Positions 15,636 through 23,894 of a stretch of 28,153 bases of DNA are shown piece after piece. Positions within the stretch are counted from its first letter, which is position 1, and every line of letters starts with the position of its first letter. This stretch comes from Acidobacteriota bacterium. Lineage in GTDB: Bacteria; Acidobacteriota; Vicinamibacteria; Vicinamibacterales; UBA2999. The notes below the pieces were generated by a model, which searched no databases, was not told the origin of the DNA, and saw only the letters and a program-made list of their open reading frames with translations. The stretch lies in the NCBI GenBank assembly GCA_013140955.1, contig JABFRY010000514.1, forward strand, positions 1 to 28,153. Direction: 5' to 3'. Position numbers and translations under genes: made by a program.

Positions 15636-15667
15636 ATTCTGTTTTCGTCCAGGAAGGGACCAGTACC

Positions 15668-16027
15668 ATGTCGCGCATCCAGGTCTTCGACCCCGCCTTG
15701 TGCTGTAACACCGGCGTCTGCGGCACCGAGGTGGACCAGGCGCTCGTCACCTTCGCCGCCGACGTGGAGTGGGCGCGGCAGCACGGCGCGGCCGTCGACC
15801 GCTACAACCTCGCCCAGGATCCAACCGCGTTCGCCACGAACGCGGCGGTTCTCACGCTCCTCGAGCGCACTGGGGCGAAGGTCCTGCCCGTGGTGCTGGT
15901 GGACGGCGAGGTGGCCATGGCCGGGCGATACCCGGACCGCACGGAGCTGGCGCAGTGGGCCGGCCTGAAGCCGCCACGCCTCATCCCCATGGCCGGCAGC
16001 GGCTGCGCCGGCCCCGACTGCTGTTGA
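15668..16027 (+). CDS. arsD: ArsD arsenic metallochaperone
   Basis: The start ATG at 15668 is supported by AGGAAGGG 9 bp upstream; a GTG at 15632 overlapping the arsC stop is rejected. The 119-residue protein carries the metallochaperone triad Cys12-Cys13-Cys18 in ALCCNTGVCG at exactly the canonical positions, and a thioredoxin-like fold pattern (VLPVVLVDGEVAMAGRYP). The C-terminus ends in additional cysteines (Cys113, Cys118, Cys119), as in plasmid R773 ArsD. ArsD delivers arsenite to the ArsA ATPase, encoded 14 bp downstream. Confidence 0.93.
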   Translation: MSRIQVFDPALCCNTGVCGTEVDQALVTFAADVEWARQHGAAVDRYNLAQDPTAFATNAAVLTLLERTGAKVLPVVLVDGEVAMAGRYPDRTELAQWAGLKPPRLIPMAGSGCAGPDCC

Positions 16028-16041
16028 CACAGGAGCATCCC

Positions 16042-17835
16042 GTGCGATTTCTCGACGATCCCCCACGCTACCTGTTCTTCACCGGCAAGGGCGGCGTGGG
16101 CAAGACGTCGATTGCCTGCGCCACCGCGGTGCAGCTGGCGGATGCCGGCCGGCGTGTACTGCTTGTGAGCACCGACCCCGCCTCGAACGTCGGCCAGGTC
16201 TTCGGCCTCGCGATCGGCAACCGCGTGACGGCCGTTCCCGACGTGCCGAACCTCTCCGCCCTCGAGATCGACCCGGAGGCGGCTGCGCAAGGCTATCGCG
16301 ACCGAATCGTGGGTCCCGTCAGGGGCGTCCTGCCTGACGATGTGGTCCGGGGTATCGAGGAGCAGCTCTCCGGCGCGTGCACGACCGAGATTGCCGCGTT
16401 CGACGAGTTCACGGGTCTGCTGATCGACACCGGCATCGCGGCCGGGTACGAGCACATCGTGTTCGACACGGCGCCGACCGGACACACCATCCGTCTGCTG
16501 CAGCTTCCGGGCGCATGGAGCGGATTCCTCGAGGCCGGCAAGGGTGACGCCTCGTGCCTGGGACCGCTCGCCGGCCTCGAGAAGCAGCGCGCGCAGTACA
16601 AGGCTGCGGTGGACGCCCTGGCCGACGGGCGCCGCACCCGCATGGTGCTCGTGACGCGGGCCCAGCACTCCACCCTCGCCGAGGTGGCGCGAACCCTCGA
16701 GGAGCTGACGGCCGTCGGCATCACGCGCCACCACCTGGTCGTGAATGGCGTATTTCCCCCCGAGGCTGCCGGGGACGACGCGCTCGCGGCCAGCATCGTG
16801 CGCCGCGAGCAGGCGGCGCTGCAGGCCATGCCCGAGACGCTGCGTGCCCTCCCGCAGGACGTCATCGCGCTGAAGCCGTTCAACCTGGTCGGGCTGCAGA
16901 CGCTGCGCCATCTGCTCACGGACGACGTCCCCACGCCGGAGACCGTCCCGGTGTCCGAGCCCGTCATCGGCGCGGAGCCCCTGAGCGCCCTCGTCGATGC
17001 GATTGCCGCCGATGGACACGGCCTTGTGATGTTGATGGGCAAGGGCGGCGTGGGCAAGACCACCATTGCTGCGGCGGTCGCCGTGGCCCTCGCGCGGCGT
17101 GGGGCATCAGTCCATCTCACGACATCCGACCCGGCCGCGCACCTGTCGGAGACGCTGCCCGACGAGGTCGAGCACCTCCGCGTCAGCCGCATCGACCCAC
17201 ACGCCGAGACCGCCCGCTACCGGGAGCACGTACTCGACACGAAAGGGTGCGACCTCGACGCCGCTGGGCGTGCCATGCTCGAAGAGGATCTCCGCTCGCC
17301 CTGCACCGAAGAGATCGCAGTCTTCCAGGCGTTCTCGCGCATCATCCGCGAGGCGAGGCACTCCTTCGTCGTGATGGACACCGCCCCCACCGGGCATACG
17401 CTGCTGCTGCTCGACGCCACCGGCGCCTACCATCGGGATGTTGCGCGACAGACAGGTACGAGCGGGATGCACGTCACCACGCCCATGATGCGCCTGCAGG
17501 ATCCGGCACAGACGAAGATGCTCATCGTAACGCTGGCCGAGACGACACCGGTCCTCGAGGCGGCGGGCCTGCAGGCGGACCTCCGGCGCGCAGGCATCGA
17601 GCCGTGGGCCTGGGTCGTCAACCAGAGCCTGACCGTCACCCCCACGACATCTGCACTCCTGCAGCAGCGCGCTGCCAACGAGCGCCCCCAGATCCATGAC
17701 GTTCTCACCCGGCACGCTCGCCGCTGCGCCGTGGTGGCACTGCAGCCACGGGAGCCGATCGGCGCAGAGCGCCTGGCCGCGCTGGCCGAGGATGCGGTCG
17801 AACGCCGCGGCCTGCCCAGTGCTCACACCGCGTGA
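16042..17835 (+). CDS. arsA: ArsA arsenite-stimulated ATPase
   Basis: The product is 597 residues from GTG 16042, with AGGAG at 16031-16035. It has two homologous halves, each with a P-loop (GKGGVGKTS at 15-23, GKGGVGKTT at 333-341) and the ArsA signature DTAPTGHT (142-149 and 446-453). The three arsenite-binding cysteines fall at 113, 172 and 421, matching Cys113/Cys172/Cys422 of R773 ArsA almost exactly, so it should be metalloid-activated. ArsA normally drives an ArsB or Acr3 permease, but none is encoded in this window; the next gene is convergent. It is the last visible gene of arsRCDA. Confidence 0.95.
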   Translation: MRFLDDPPRYLFFTGKGGVGKTSIACATAVQLADAGRRVLLVSTDPASNVGQVFGLAIGNRVTAVPDVPNLSALEIDPEAAAQGYRDRIVGPVRGVLPDDVVRGIEEQLSGACTTEIAAFDEFTGLLIDTGIAAGYEHIVFDTAPTGHTIRLLQLPGAWSGFLEAGKGDASCLGPLAGLEKQRAQYKAAVDALADGRRTRMVLVTRAQHSTLAEVARTLEELTAVGITRHHLVVNGVFPPEAAGDDALAASIVRREQAALQAMPETLRALPQDVIALKPFNLVGLQTLRHLLTDDVPTPETVPVSEPVIGAEPLSALVDAIAADGHGLVMLMGKGGVGKTTIAAAVAVALARRGASVHLTTSDPAAHLSETLPDEVEHLRVSRIDPHAETARYREHVLDTKGCDLDAAGRAMLEEDLRSPCTEEIAVFQAFSRIIREARHSFVVMDTAPTGHTLLLLDATGAYHRDVARQTGTSGMHVTTPMMRLQDPAQTKMLIVTLAETTPVLEAAGLQADLRRAGIEPWAWVVNQSLTVTPTTSALLQQRAANERPQIHDVLTRHARRCAVVALQPREPIGAERLAALAEDAVERRGLPSAHTA

Positions 17836-17883
17836 TGCATGCGCCTCGCGCGGGCCGCAGCGCGGGCCTGCCGTCCCGTGAAC

Positions 17884-19797
17884 TCAGAGGTCATGAAGCA
17901 GGCTCGGAGGAAGAGCGGCGCGCAGGGCGTTCAGCACGGCTAGCACGTCGATGGCTTCCTGGGCAATGGCTCCGCTCACCGGGCTGAGATGCCCGGTGGC
18001 TGCGAACCCCATGCCGATGGCGCTGAGCACCATGCCGCCGACGGCGCTCTGAAGGGCAATCACCCGCATCCGTCGGCTGATGTGCATGAACTCGTCGACC
18101 TTCCTGAGCGAGTTGTCCATGATCACGACGCCAGCCGCTTCAGCGGTGACGTCGCTGTTCCGACCGATCGCCATGCCGACCGTCGCGGCCATCATGGCCG
18201 GCGCGTCATTGATGCCATCCCCCACGTAGAGCGTCCTGGCTGCGGCTGTCTCCTTGCGCACGAGATCGAGCTTGTCTTCCGGGCTCTGCTGCGCGTACAT
18301 CTCGGTGATGCCCACCTGCTCTGCCAGGTAGCGAACCTCCGACTCGCGATCGCCGGACACGATCATCACGCGCGAGAACTGGTGAGACGGACCCAGGTGA
18401 CGCACGAACGATCGACTGTCCGCGCGCGGTGCATCCCGAAACCGGAACGTGGCGGCGTAGCGGGTGTCGATGACCACCAGGCACTCGAGCCCGCCCGCAA
18501 CGGGAGGCAGCCGACCCGCGGCGGCCGGATCCCGGCCCGTGAGGATGCGGCGACTGGTGATCTGCACCTGATGGCCGGCCACCGTGCCGCGCAGCCCCTC
18601 GCCGGCCGGCTCAGTCACCTCGGTGGCCTCCAGGGGCGCGAGGCCAGATTCCGTCGCCGCCGCGAGGATGGCGCGGGCCAGCGGGTGGCGCGAGTAGCGC
18701 TCGAGACTCGCCGCGAGACGCAGGACGTCGTGCTGGACGAAGCCCGGGGCGAGGAGCTGCTCCGTCAGCGCCGGTGCACCGTAGGTGAGGGTTCCGGTCT
18801 TGTCGAAGATCGCGGTCCGGCACTGCGCGATCTTCTCGAGCACAACAGGGCTCTTGACGATGATCGCGCGCCTGGCGCACAGGGAGATCGAACCGATGAT
18901 GGCGATGGGAATCCCGATCAGCAGCGGACACGGTGTGGCAATGACGAGCACCGCCAGGAAGCGGATGGAGTCTCCGCTCATCGCCCACGCGAGACAGGCC
19001 ACCGTCAGGGCCACCGGCACGTAGATGGCGCCGAGCTGGTCGCCGAGTCGTCGCAACTGTGGCCGGCTGGCCTCGGACTCGCGCATCACCGCCATGATCT
19101 TCGCGAAGCGGGAGTCTGCGGCGCGGTGTGTCGCCCGAATGGTGAGCGCGGACGCACCATTGACCGCCCCGGAGATCACCGTCGAGCCACGGGTCTTGGT
19201 GATCCGGAACGGCTCTCCCGTGAGATAGGACTCGTCCATGTCGCCGTGGCCGTCGATGACCACGCCGTCCACCGGGCAGAGTTCGTGCGGATGGATCACG
19301 AGCGTGTCATCCACCGCGATCGCGTCGAGCGGTACATCCAGGAGCTCGCCGTCGCGCCTCCGATGCGCCATCGAAGGCGTCCGCCTGGCTAGCGCTGCCA
19401 GCACCGAGGAGGCGCTCCGGAGTGCGTAGCTCTCCAGGGCGTCGCCCCCGGAGAGCATCAGGACGATGATCGCGCCGGCGAGGTACTCGCCCAGCAGCAG
19501 TGACGTGACGACGGCAACGCCGCCCAGCAGATCGGACCCGAATTCTCGGCTCAGGAGCTGCCGCAGCAGGTCGTAGAGCAGCGGGACACCGCCAAGGGCG
19601 AGCGTCGCCAGCAGTGGCCACTGGTAGACGGCCGGCGTGACGTGGAAGGCGTAGCGGAGCGCCACGTGCGCGAGGATGCCAACGGCGGCACCCACCGCGA
19701 TGATGGTGGTGGTGCGGTGAGGCGGGCGGGACGGCTCGGCCGGGTCGGGCTGCGACGTCGCCCCGATCAGCGCCGTCCCATCGACGTGAGTCTCCAC
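17884..19797 (-). CDS. P1B-type heavy-metal ATPase (TPC / QExxD subgroup)
   Basis: The 637-residue protein starts at GTG 19797 (minus). It has no N-terminal HMA metal-binding domain; about two N-terminal helices precede the core. The catalytic Asp332 lies in AIFDKTGTLTYG, with VGDGINDAPAM in the hinge, and the actuator loop reads TGEP where most members have TGES. The transmembrane metal motif is TPC (288-290, ATPCPLLIG), not CPC, and the last helices contain QEAID before VLNALR. From memory, a TPC plus QExxD combination marks the P1B-5 group (nickel/iron), though those usually carry a C-terminal hemerythrin domain absent here. The metal is therefore uncertain. It follows the M50 protease gene by 89 bp in the same direction and converges on arsA. 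Confidence 0.85.
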   Translation of the reverse strand: METHVDGTALIGATSQPDPAEPSRPPHRTTTIIAVGAAVGILAHVALRYAFHVTPAVYQWPLLATLALGGVPLLYDLLRQLLSREFGSDLLGGVAVVTSLLLGEYLAGAIIVLMLSGGDALESYALRSASSVLAALARRTPSMAHRRRDGELLDVPLDAIAVDDTLVIHPHELCPVDGVVIDGHGDMDESYLTGEPFRITKTRGSTVISGAVNGASALTIRATHRAADSRFAKIMAVMRESEASRPQLRRLGDQLGAIYVPVALTVACLAWAMSGDSIRFLAVLVIATPCPLLIGIPIAIIGSISLCARRAIIVKSPVVLEKIAQCRTAIFDKTGTLTYGAPALTEQLLAPGFVQHDVLRLAASLERYSRHPLARAILAAATESGLAPLEATEVTEPAGEGLRGTVAGHQVQITSRRILTGRDPAAAGRLPPVAGGLECLVVIDTRYAATFRFRDAPRADSRSFVRHLGPSHQFSRVMIVSGDRESEVRYLAEQVGITEMYAQQSPEDKLDLVRKETAAARTLYVGDGINDAPAMMAATVGMAIGRNSDVTAEAAGVVIMDNSLRKVDEFMHISRRMRVIALQSAVGGMVLSAIGMGFAATGHLSPVSGAIAQEAIDVLAVLNALRAALPPSLLHDL

Positions 19798-19886
19798 GCC
19801 GAAGGATGGTTCGTCCCGGTCACCCGGGGATGTCCCATACAGGACAGCCGCTCCTGACTGGTTGGAGGTATCGGCGCGGATGCGCC

Positions 19887-21083
19887 TCAGGACGTCACGG
19901 GCAGAGCCGGCGCCTCGCGCGGGGTCGCGAGCCGCGTGGAGGACTTCCGCGTGGCGGGCAACGTCAGCTCAGCACGAGCCTGGAGCAGTCGCAGGACATG
20001 ACTGCGGCTCACCATGCCTTCGAACGTCTCCCCGGACATCACCGGCAGCTGGTTCACGTCCTCCCGTCCCATGAGCCGCAAGGCGTCAATCGCCGGCATG
20101 TCGGGGTGAACCACATGAAGCCGACCGATCGGGCGCATGATCGTGCCGACCGGTGTGCTGCCCCAATGGTCGCGAGCCACGTCCGTGATTTCGTGGGAGG
20201 TGAGCAGGCCGAGGATGTGCCCTGGGCTGCCGACCACGAAGCAGCGTTGGCCAGTCCGCAGGAGATGCTCGTCCACCAGAGCCTGCACCCGCATGTCCGG
20301 ATCGACCGTGGGACAGTCGGGTGACATGATGTCGCGGACGCGGACGCCGCGGAGGTCGGCGACGACCGCAACCTGCGCGTAGCTGGCCTGTGCGGCCTGG
20401 AGCAGGAACCAGCCGATGAACGCGATCCAGAGGCCACCGAAGCCCGCTCCCCCGAAAAATCGCACCACGCCGAGCAGGATGAAGCCGAACGCGACGGCTT
20501 GACCCACGCGCGCCGCGGTCATCGTCGCGCGGTCGGCGTCGCCGCTTCGTCCCCAGAGAATCGCCTGCAGGATCCGGCCGCCGTCCAGCGGGAAGCCGGG
20601 AATCAGGTTGAAGGCTGCCAGCCAGATGTTGATGTACCCCAGCCACCCCAGCACGGCCGTGGGCGCGCTGATGTCGGCTCGTGGGGACCAGCCGAGTGAC
20701 GCGGCCAGTGCGTAGCATCCCAGGCCTATCGCGACGCTCGCCGCCGGTCCGGCCGCGGCGACCAGGAACTCCGTCCTGGCGTTTGGCGAGGGGGTGTTCA
20801 TGGTCGCCACGCCGCCGAGCGCGAAGAGCGTGATCGACCGCACGGACACGCCGCGTGCGCGTGCCACAAGGGCGTGCGCCAGTTCGTGGAGCACGATCGA
20901 GACGAAGAACAGCACCGCCGTCACGGTCGCCGCGACCCACACGGTCGCCTGACTCCACGTCGGGTCGGTCGCACCAAAGTGCCCGACCAGCGACAACGTG
21001 ATCAGGAGCGCGATGATGAACCAGCTGTAGTGCAGACCGATATCGACACCGAACAGGCGGCCCAATGTCATGCTTGGCTTCAT
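19887..21083 (-). CDS. M50 family (site-2 type) metalloprotease with C-terminal CBS pair
   Basis: The 398-residue membrane protein starts at ATG 21083 (minus) with GAGGAG 3 bp upstream. The zinc motif HELAH is at 66-70 and the second conserved motif NLIPGFPLDGGR at 159-170, providing the third ligand Asp167. About six transmembrane helices surround these motifs. Residues from about 232 to 375 form two CBS modules (VRDIMSPDCPTVDPDMRVQA and the later VGTIMRPIGRLHVVHPDMPA), which usually sense adenine nucleotides. Such S2P-like proteases cleave membrane-bound substrates; the substrate is unknown. The likely operon partner is the P1B ATPase downstream. Confidence 0.9.
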   Translation of the reverse strand: MKPSMTLGRLFGVDIGLHYSWFIIALLITLSLVGHFGATDPTWSQATVWVAATVTAVLFFVSIVLHELAHALVARARGVSVRSITLFALGGVATMNTPSPNARTEFLVAAAGPAASVAIGLGCYALAASLGWSPRADISAPTAVLGWLGYINIWLAAFNLIPGFPLDGGRILQAILWGRSGDADRATMTAARVGQAVAFGFILLGVVRFFGGAGFGGLWIAFIGWFLLQAAQASYAQVAVVADLRGVRVRDIMSPDCPTVDPDMRVQALVDEHLLRTGQRCFVVGSPGHILGLLTSHEITDVARDHWGSTPVGTIMRPIGRLHVVHPDMPAIDALRLMGREDVNQLPVMSGETFEGMVSRSHVLRLLQARAELTLPATRKSSTRLATPREAPALPVTS

Positions 21084-21122
21084 GTGCTCCTCAACTGGCG
21101 TCTTCCACGGGCGCCTCCGGCC

Positions 21123-21128
21123 ACTCTA
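21123..21128 (-). promoter_or_regulatory. Candidate -10 element for the M50 protease gene
   Basis: On the minus strand the sequence reads CTAGAGT, giving TAGAGT about 40 bp before the ATG at 21083. It shares the CTAnnnT form of other candidate -10 elements in the window; no -35 is evident. Confidence 0.3.
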
Positions 21129-21345
21129 GTCGTGCGACAGCCTGGCGCGTGTGCCGAAGTGCACAGGGGCGACGCGTTGGGGACGCCAACACGATGTGCC
21201 CTGCCGACCGCCGCTCCCTGCGGCGGAGGAGCGTAGTCGTCCGCGCCTGAGCCGGCTCCGGGCAGGCCTTGCGGAGCCTCGCCCCGCAAGGGAATGCGGA
21301 GGGTGAGTGCCGAACCGGACACGGCCCGATGCGGCGCGCCGCCGC

Positions 21346-21351
21346 TATACT
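21346..21351 (+). promoter_or_regulatory. Candidate -10 element for the Rossmann-fold gene at 21400
   Basis: TATACT preceded by GC (GCTATACT) lies 48 bp before the ATG at 21400. A recognisable -35 is absent. GGGGAG about 9 bp before the start codon provides translation initiation. Confidence 0.4.
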
Positions 21352-21399
21352 CCCAGCGACGCCCGACGACAGACGCGCGGGCCGTGGGGAGATGCGCGG

Positions 21400-22137
21400 A
21401 TGACGATGGCAGCCGCAGCGGCAGACGCACGGACTCAGTACTCAGCGATCGTGCTGGGGGCGACGGGGAACGTTGGCGGACGCATCGTGCACCTGCTGAT
21501 CGAAAGCTCCCTCTGCAGGAAGGTGGTGGTGGTGACGCGCCGCACCACGAATGCCTTCACCCACCCCAAGGTGTCCGAAGTCGTCGTCAACATGGATCAC
21601 CTCGAAGCGGAGGTCGCGCCGCACGCGCAGGGCGCTGACATCGCGCTCGTGGCATTCGGCGTCGGCAAGGGCAGTGCGAGGATGCCGGTGGAGGAGGTGC
21701 GCAGGATCGAAGTCGCCTACCCGCAGGCCTTCTGCCGGGCCGCCAGGGCCGGGGGCGCTCGCGTCTGCGCGGTCATGACCGCCGCGGGCGCAGACCCCAC
21801 CTCGAGGATGCAGTACGCGAGGATCATCGGCGAAAAGGAGCAGGCGGTCGGGGCCGTCGGGTTCGATGCGCTTGGCGTGTTCCGTCCGGGTGTCATCCTT
21901 GGCAACTCGAACACGCCGGGCATCCTTGGCTCTGTGCTGCCCCTGCTGGACTGGGCGATCCCTGCCCGCTACCACTCGATCCACAAGCACGATCTCGCGC
22001 GGGCGATGGTGGCGCAGTCCGAGGATGCGTTTCTCGCGGTTGCACGCGACCAGGCTCCTGCGGGGGCAACCGTGAAGGTCCTCGAGTACCCGGAGATGAA
22101 ACCCTTCTTCGTCGAAGGCGATCGGGACGCGCCCTGA
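21400..22137 (+). CDS. NAD(P)-binding Rossmann protein, NmrA/HTATIP2-like
   Basis: The 245-residue protein starts at ATG 21400, preceded by GGGGAG; an in-frame extension to 21307 is arginine-rich and would include the promoter. The nucleotide-binding motif GATGNVGG follows the first strand (YSAIVLGATGNVGGRIV), as in atypical SDRs. The later sequence VMTAAGADPTSRMQYARIIGEKEQAV contains the Tyr/Lys pair region, and LGVFRPGVILGN is typical of the HTATIP2/FMP52-like group. No classical YxxxK motif is present. The function is unknown; a redox-sensing or reductase role is only a guess. It is followed 72 bp later by another Rossmann protein gene on the same strand. Confidence 0.75.
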   Translation: MTMAAAAADARTQYSAIVLGATGNVGGRIVHLLIESSLCRKVVVVTRRTTNAFTHPKVSEVVVNMDHLEAEVAPHAQGADIALVAFGVGKGSARMPVEEVRRIEVAYPQAFCRAARAGGARVCAVMTAAGADPTSRMQYARIIGEKEQAVGAVGFDALGVFRPGVILGNSNTPGILGSVLPLLDWAIPARYHSIHKHDLARAMVAQSEDAFLAVARDQAPAGATVKVLEYPEMKPFFVEGDRDAP

Positions 22138-22209
22138 ACGCACATCAGACCCTGACCTCTGGACCCGGGACGCGGCGCCAGGCGTCACAACGTTCGGGAG
22201 TGTGACCGC

Positions 22210-23664
22210 GTGCGCGTCTTGATTACGGGGGCAACCGGATACGTGGGCGGCCGGCTCGTCCCGCGTCTGCTGGCGACGGGCTATGCCGTCCGCTGCATGG
22301 TCCGCGACACGGGCCGGCTCGATGGCCGGGCCTGGGCGCGCCAGGTCGAGGTCGTCCAGGGGGATGTGCTCGACGCACGGACGCTGCCGCCGGCGCTCGA
22401 CGCCATCGATGTCGCCTACTACCTGGTCCACAGCCTCGGTGCCGGCCACGGTTTCGAACGCCGTGATCTGGAGGCGGCCAGGGCCTTCGGGCTGGCCGCG
22501 CGCGCGGCCGGCGTCCGCCGGATCATCTACCTGGGCGGCCTGGGCGACCCCACGACGGATCTCTCGGCGCACTTGCGCTCACGCCAGCAGACCGGCGACG
22601 CGCTGCGCGAGGCTGGCGTGCCGGTCACCGAGTTCCGTGCGGCGGTCATCGTGGGGGCCGGTTCCGTCTCCTTCGAGATGATCCGCTACCTCACCGAGCG
22701 TGTGCCCGTCATGGTGTGTCCCAGCTGGGTCTACACCCGCATCCAGCCCGTGGCCATCGACGATGTCGTGGACTACCTCGCCGCAGCGCCAGGCGTCCCT
22801 GCCAGCGCGGGCGTCATCGTCGAGATCGGAGGTACCGACGTGATGACCTACGGCGAGATGATGACGCGCTACGCCAGGCTCCGCGGCCTCCGTCGCCTGC
22901 TCGTGCCGGTGCCGCTGCTGACGCCGCGCCTCAGTTCGTACTGGGTGCATCTGGTCACGCCCATCCCTGCTGCCATCGCGCGGCCCCTCATCGAAGGCCT
23001 TCGCAACGAGGTGGTGGTCCGCGACCCTCGGGCGCAGGCGCTCTTCCCGGCCATCGTGCCGATGGGATACGACAAGGCCGTGTCGGCCGCGCTCGGGCAC
23101 CTCGATGCGGGTCTGGTCGAGACCGCCTGGACCGACGCCCTTGCGTCGAGCCAGGGCGACGTACCGCCCGTGGTGCTGGCCACCCACGACGGCATGGTGA
23201 TCGAGCATCGTCAGCGGATGGTCGCGGCGCCGGCGACAGACGTCTACCGCGCCTTCAGCCAACTGGGTGGCGACAACGGATGGCTGTACATGACCTGGGC
23301 CTGGCGCGTGCGCGGCCTGCTCGACCGCCTGGTCGGCGGCGTCGGCATGCGGAGGGGGCGGCGGCATCCTCGCGACGTCCGCGTGGGCGACGCGCTGGAC
23401 TTCTGGCGCGTGGAGGCCGTCACGCCAGGCGCCCTTCTCCGCCTGCGGGCCGAGATGAAGGTGCCGGGGCGTGCCTGGCTGCAGTTCAAGGCGCAGCCGC
23501 AGGAGGATGGCCGCACGCTGCTGTCGCAAACCGCGTTCTTTGCGCCGCGGGGACTGTGGGGGCTCGTGTACTGGTATGCGCTGTACCCGATTCACCAGTT
23601 GATCTTCAGCGGCATGGCGCGCCGGGTGGCCGATCGAGCTGTGGCGGGCCGGTCGGTCGCCTGA
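22210..23664 (+). CDS. NAD(P)-binding SDR/NmrA domain fused to DUF2867
   Basis: The 484-residue protein starts at GTG 22210 behind GGGAG. The N-terminal half (1-290) is an atypical SDR with VLITGATGYVGGRLVPRLLA, DVAYYLVHSLG, and RIIYLGGLG at the usual active-site strand. The C-terminal half (about 330-478) matches DUF2867: an ATDVYRAFSQLGGDNGW stretch, then DALDFWRVEAVTPGALLRLRAEMKVPGRAWLQF and a closing membrane-proximal segment GLWGLVYWYALYPIH. This fusion is known in many bacteria and is often annotated as an SDR family oxidoreductase; the ligand-binding tail suggests a lipid-like or hydrophobic substrate. The substrate is unknown. Confidence 0.85.
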   Translation: MRVLITGATGYVGGRLVPRLLATGYAVRCMVRDTGRLDGRAWARQVEVVQGDVLDARTLPPALDAIDVAYYLVHSLGAGHGFERRDLEAARAFGLAARAAGVRRIIYLGGLGDPTTDLSAHLRSRQQTGDALREAGVPVTEFRAAVIVGAGSVSFEMIRYLTERVPVMVCPSWVYTRIQPVAIDDVVDYLAAAPGVPASAGVIVEIGGTDVMTYGEMMTRYARLRGLRRLLVPVPLLTPRLSSYWVHLVTPIPAAIARPLIEGLRNEVVVRDPRAQALFPAIVPMGYDKAVSAALGHLDAGLVETAWTDALASSQGDVPPVVLATHDGMVIEHRQRMVAAPATDVYRAFSQLGGDNGWLYMTWAWRVRGLLDRLVGGVGMRRGRRHPRDVRVGDALDFWRVEAVTPGALLRLRAEMKVPGRAWLQFKAQPQEDGRTLLSQTAFFAPRGLWGLVYWYALYPIHQLIFSGMARRVADRAVAGRSVA

Positions 23665-23712
23665 CTCTGTGAGCGCGACGAAGGCCCCCTAAGGCATAAA
23701 AGGATGAGCTTA

Positions 23713-23729
23713 TCGCCCGTCCAGGGCGA
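23713..23729. terminator. Weak hairpin downstream of the SDR-DUF2867 gene
   Basis: TCGCCC (23713-23718) and GGGCGA (23724-23729) form a 6-bp stem with a 5-nt loop, about 50 bp past the stop codon. No T-tract follows. An alternative pairing of CAGGGCG (23722-23728) with CGCCCTG (23746-23752) is also possible. It may terminate the upstream gene, but this is uncertain. Confidence 0.3.
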
Positions 23730-23794
23730 ATCAGGCGGCGCACCCCGCCCTGCCACGACGGGCTGACCACCCCGCTCGTCATTCACCAGCGGCC

Positions 23795-23834
23795 GGCGTC
23801 TGGGATTAATGCATAATGGCGCCGCCCAGACGCC
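23795..23834. repeat. Perfect 10-bp inverted repeat bracketing the TIR-cassette promoter
   Basis: GGCGTCTGGG (23795-23804) and CCCAGACGCC (23825-23834) are exact reverse complements, separated by 20 bp that include the AT-rich ATTAATGCATAAT. The arm centres are 30 bp apart, close to three helical turns. One arm would fall in the -35 region and the other at the transcription start, so an operator for a dimeric or looping repressor is plausible; a stem-loop in RNA or single-stranded DNA is the alternative. Confidence 0.55.
23812..23817 (+). promoter_or_regulatory. Candidate -10 element of the TIR-SIR2/STAND cassette
   Basis: CATAAT is one base from TATAAT and is the most AT-rich spot in the 230-bp gap. 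The predicted start near 23824 would give about 70 nt of leader before GTG 23895. The -35 position holds only GC-rich sequence that overlaps one arm of the inverted repeat. Confidence 0.45.
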
Positions 23835-23894
23835 CAGCCGTATGCAAACGGGGCGTTGCAGCATCTCTGTCGGAATACAGCAGAGGACAGCAGC

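Larger units (their letters stand above)
21084..21399. other. Divergent intergenic region with short hairpins
   Basis: This 316-bp gap holds no convincing gene. A perfect 6-bp stem CCGCCG (21208-21213) / CGGCGG (21221-21226) with a 7-nt loop is visible, as are outward promoter-like hexamers at both ends. No RNA gene or mobile element is seen. Confidence 0.4.

Noticed and set aside
17836..17883. Repeated GCGCGGGCC in the gap between arsA and the metal ATPase as a terminator
   Set aside because: The two copies are direct, not inverted; only a 5-bp CGCGC/GCGCG pairing is possible and there is no T-tract.
23665..23894. Insertion-sequence end or attachment site at the border of the TIR cassette
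   Set aside because: The 10-bp inverted repeat is 20 bp apart and centred on a promoter, there is no transposase or integrase gene, no tRNA and no target-site duplication, so an operator is the simpler reading.
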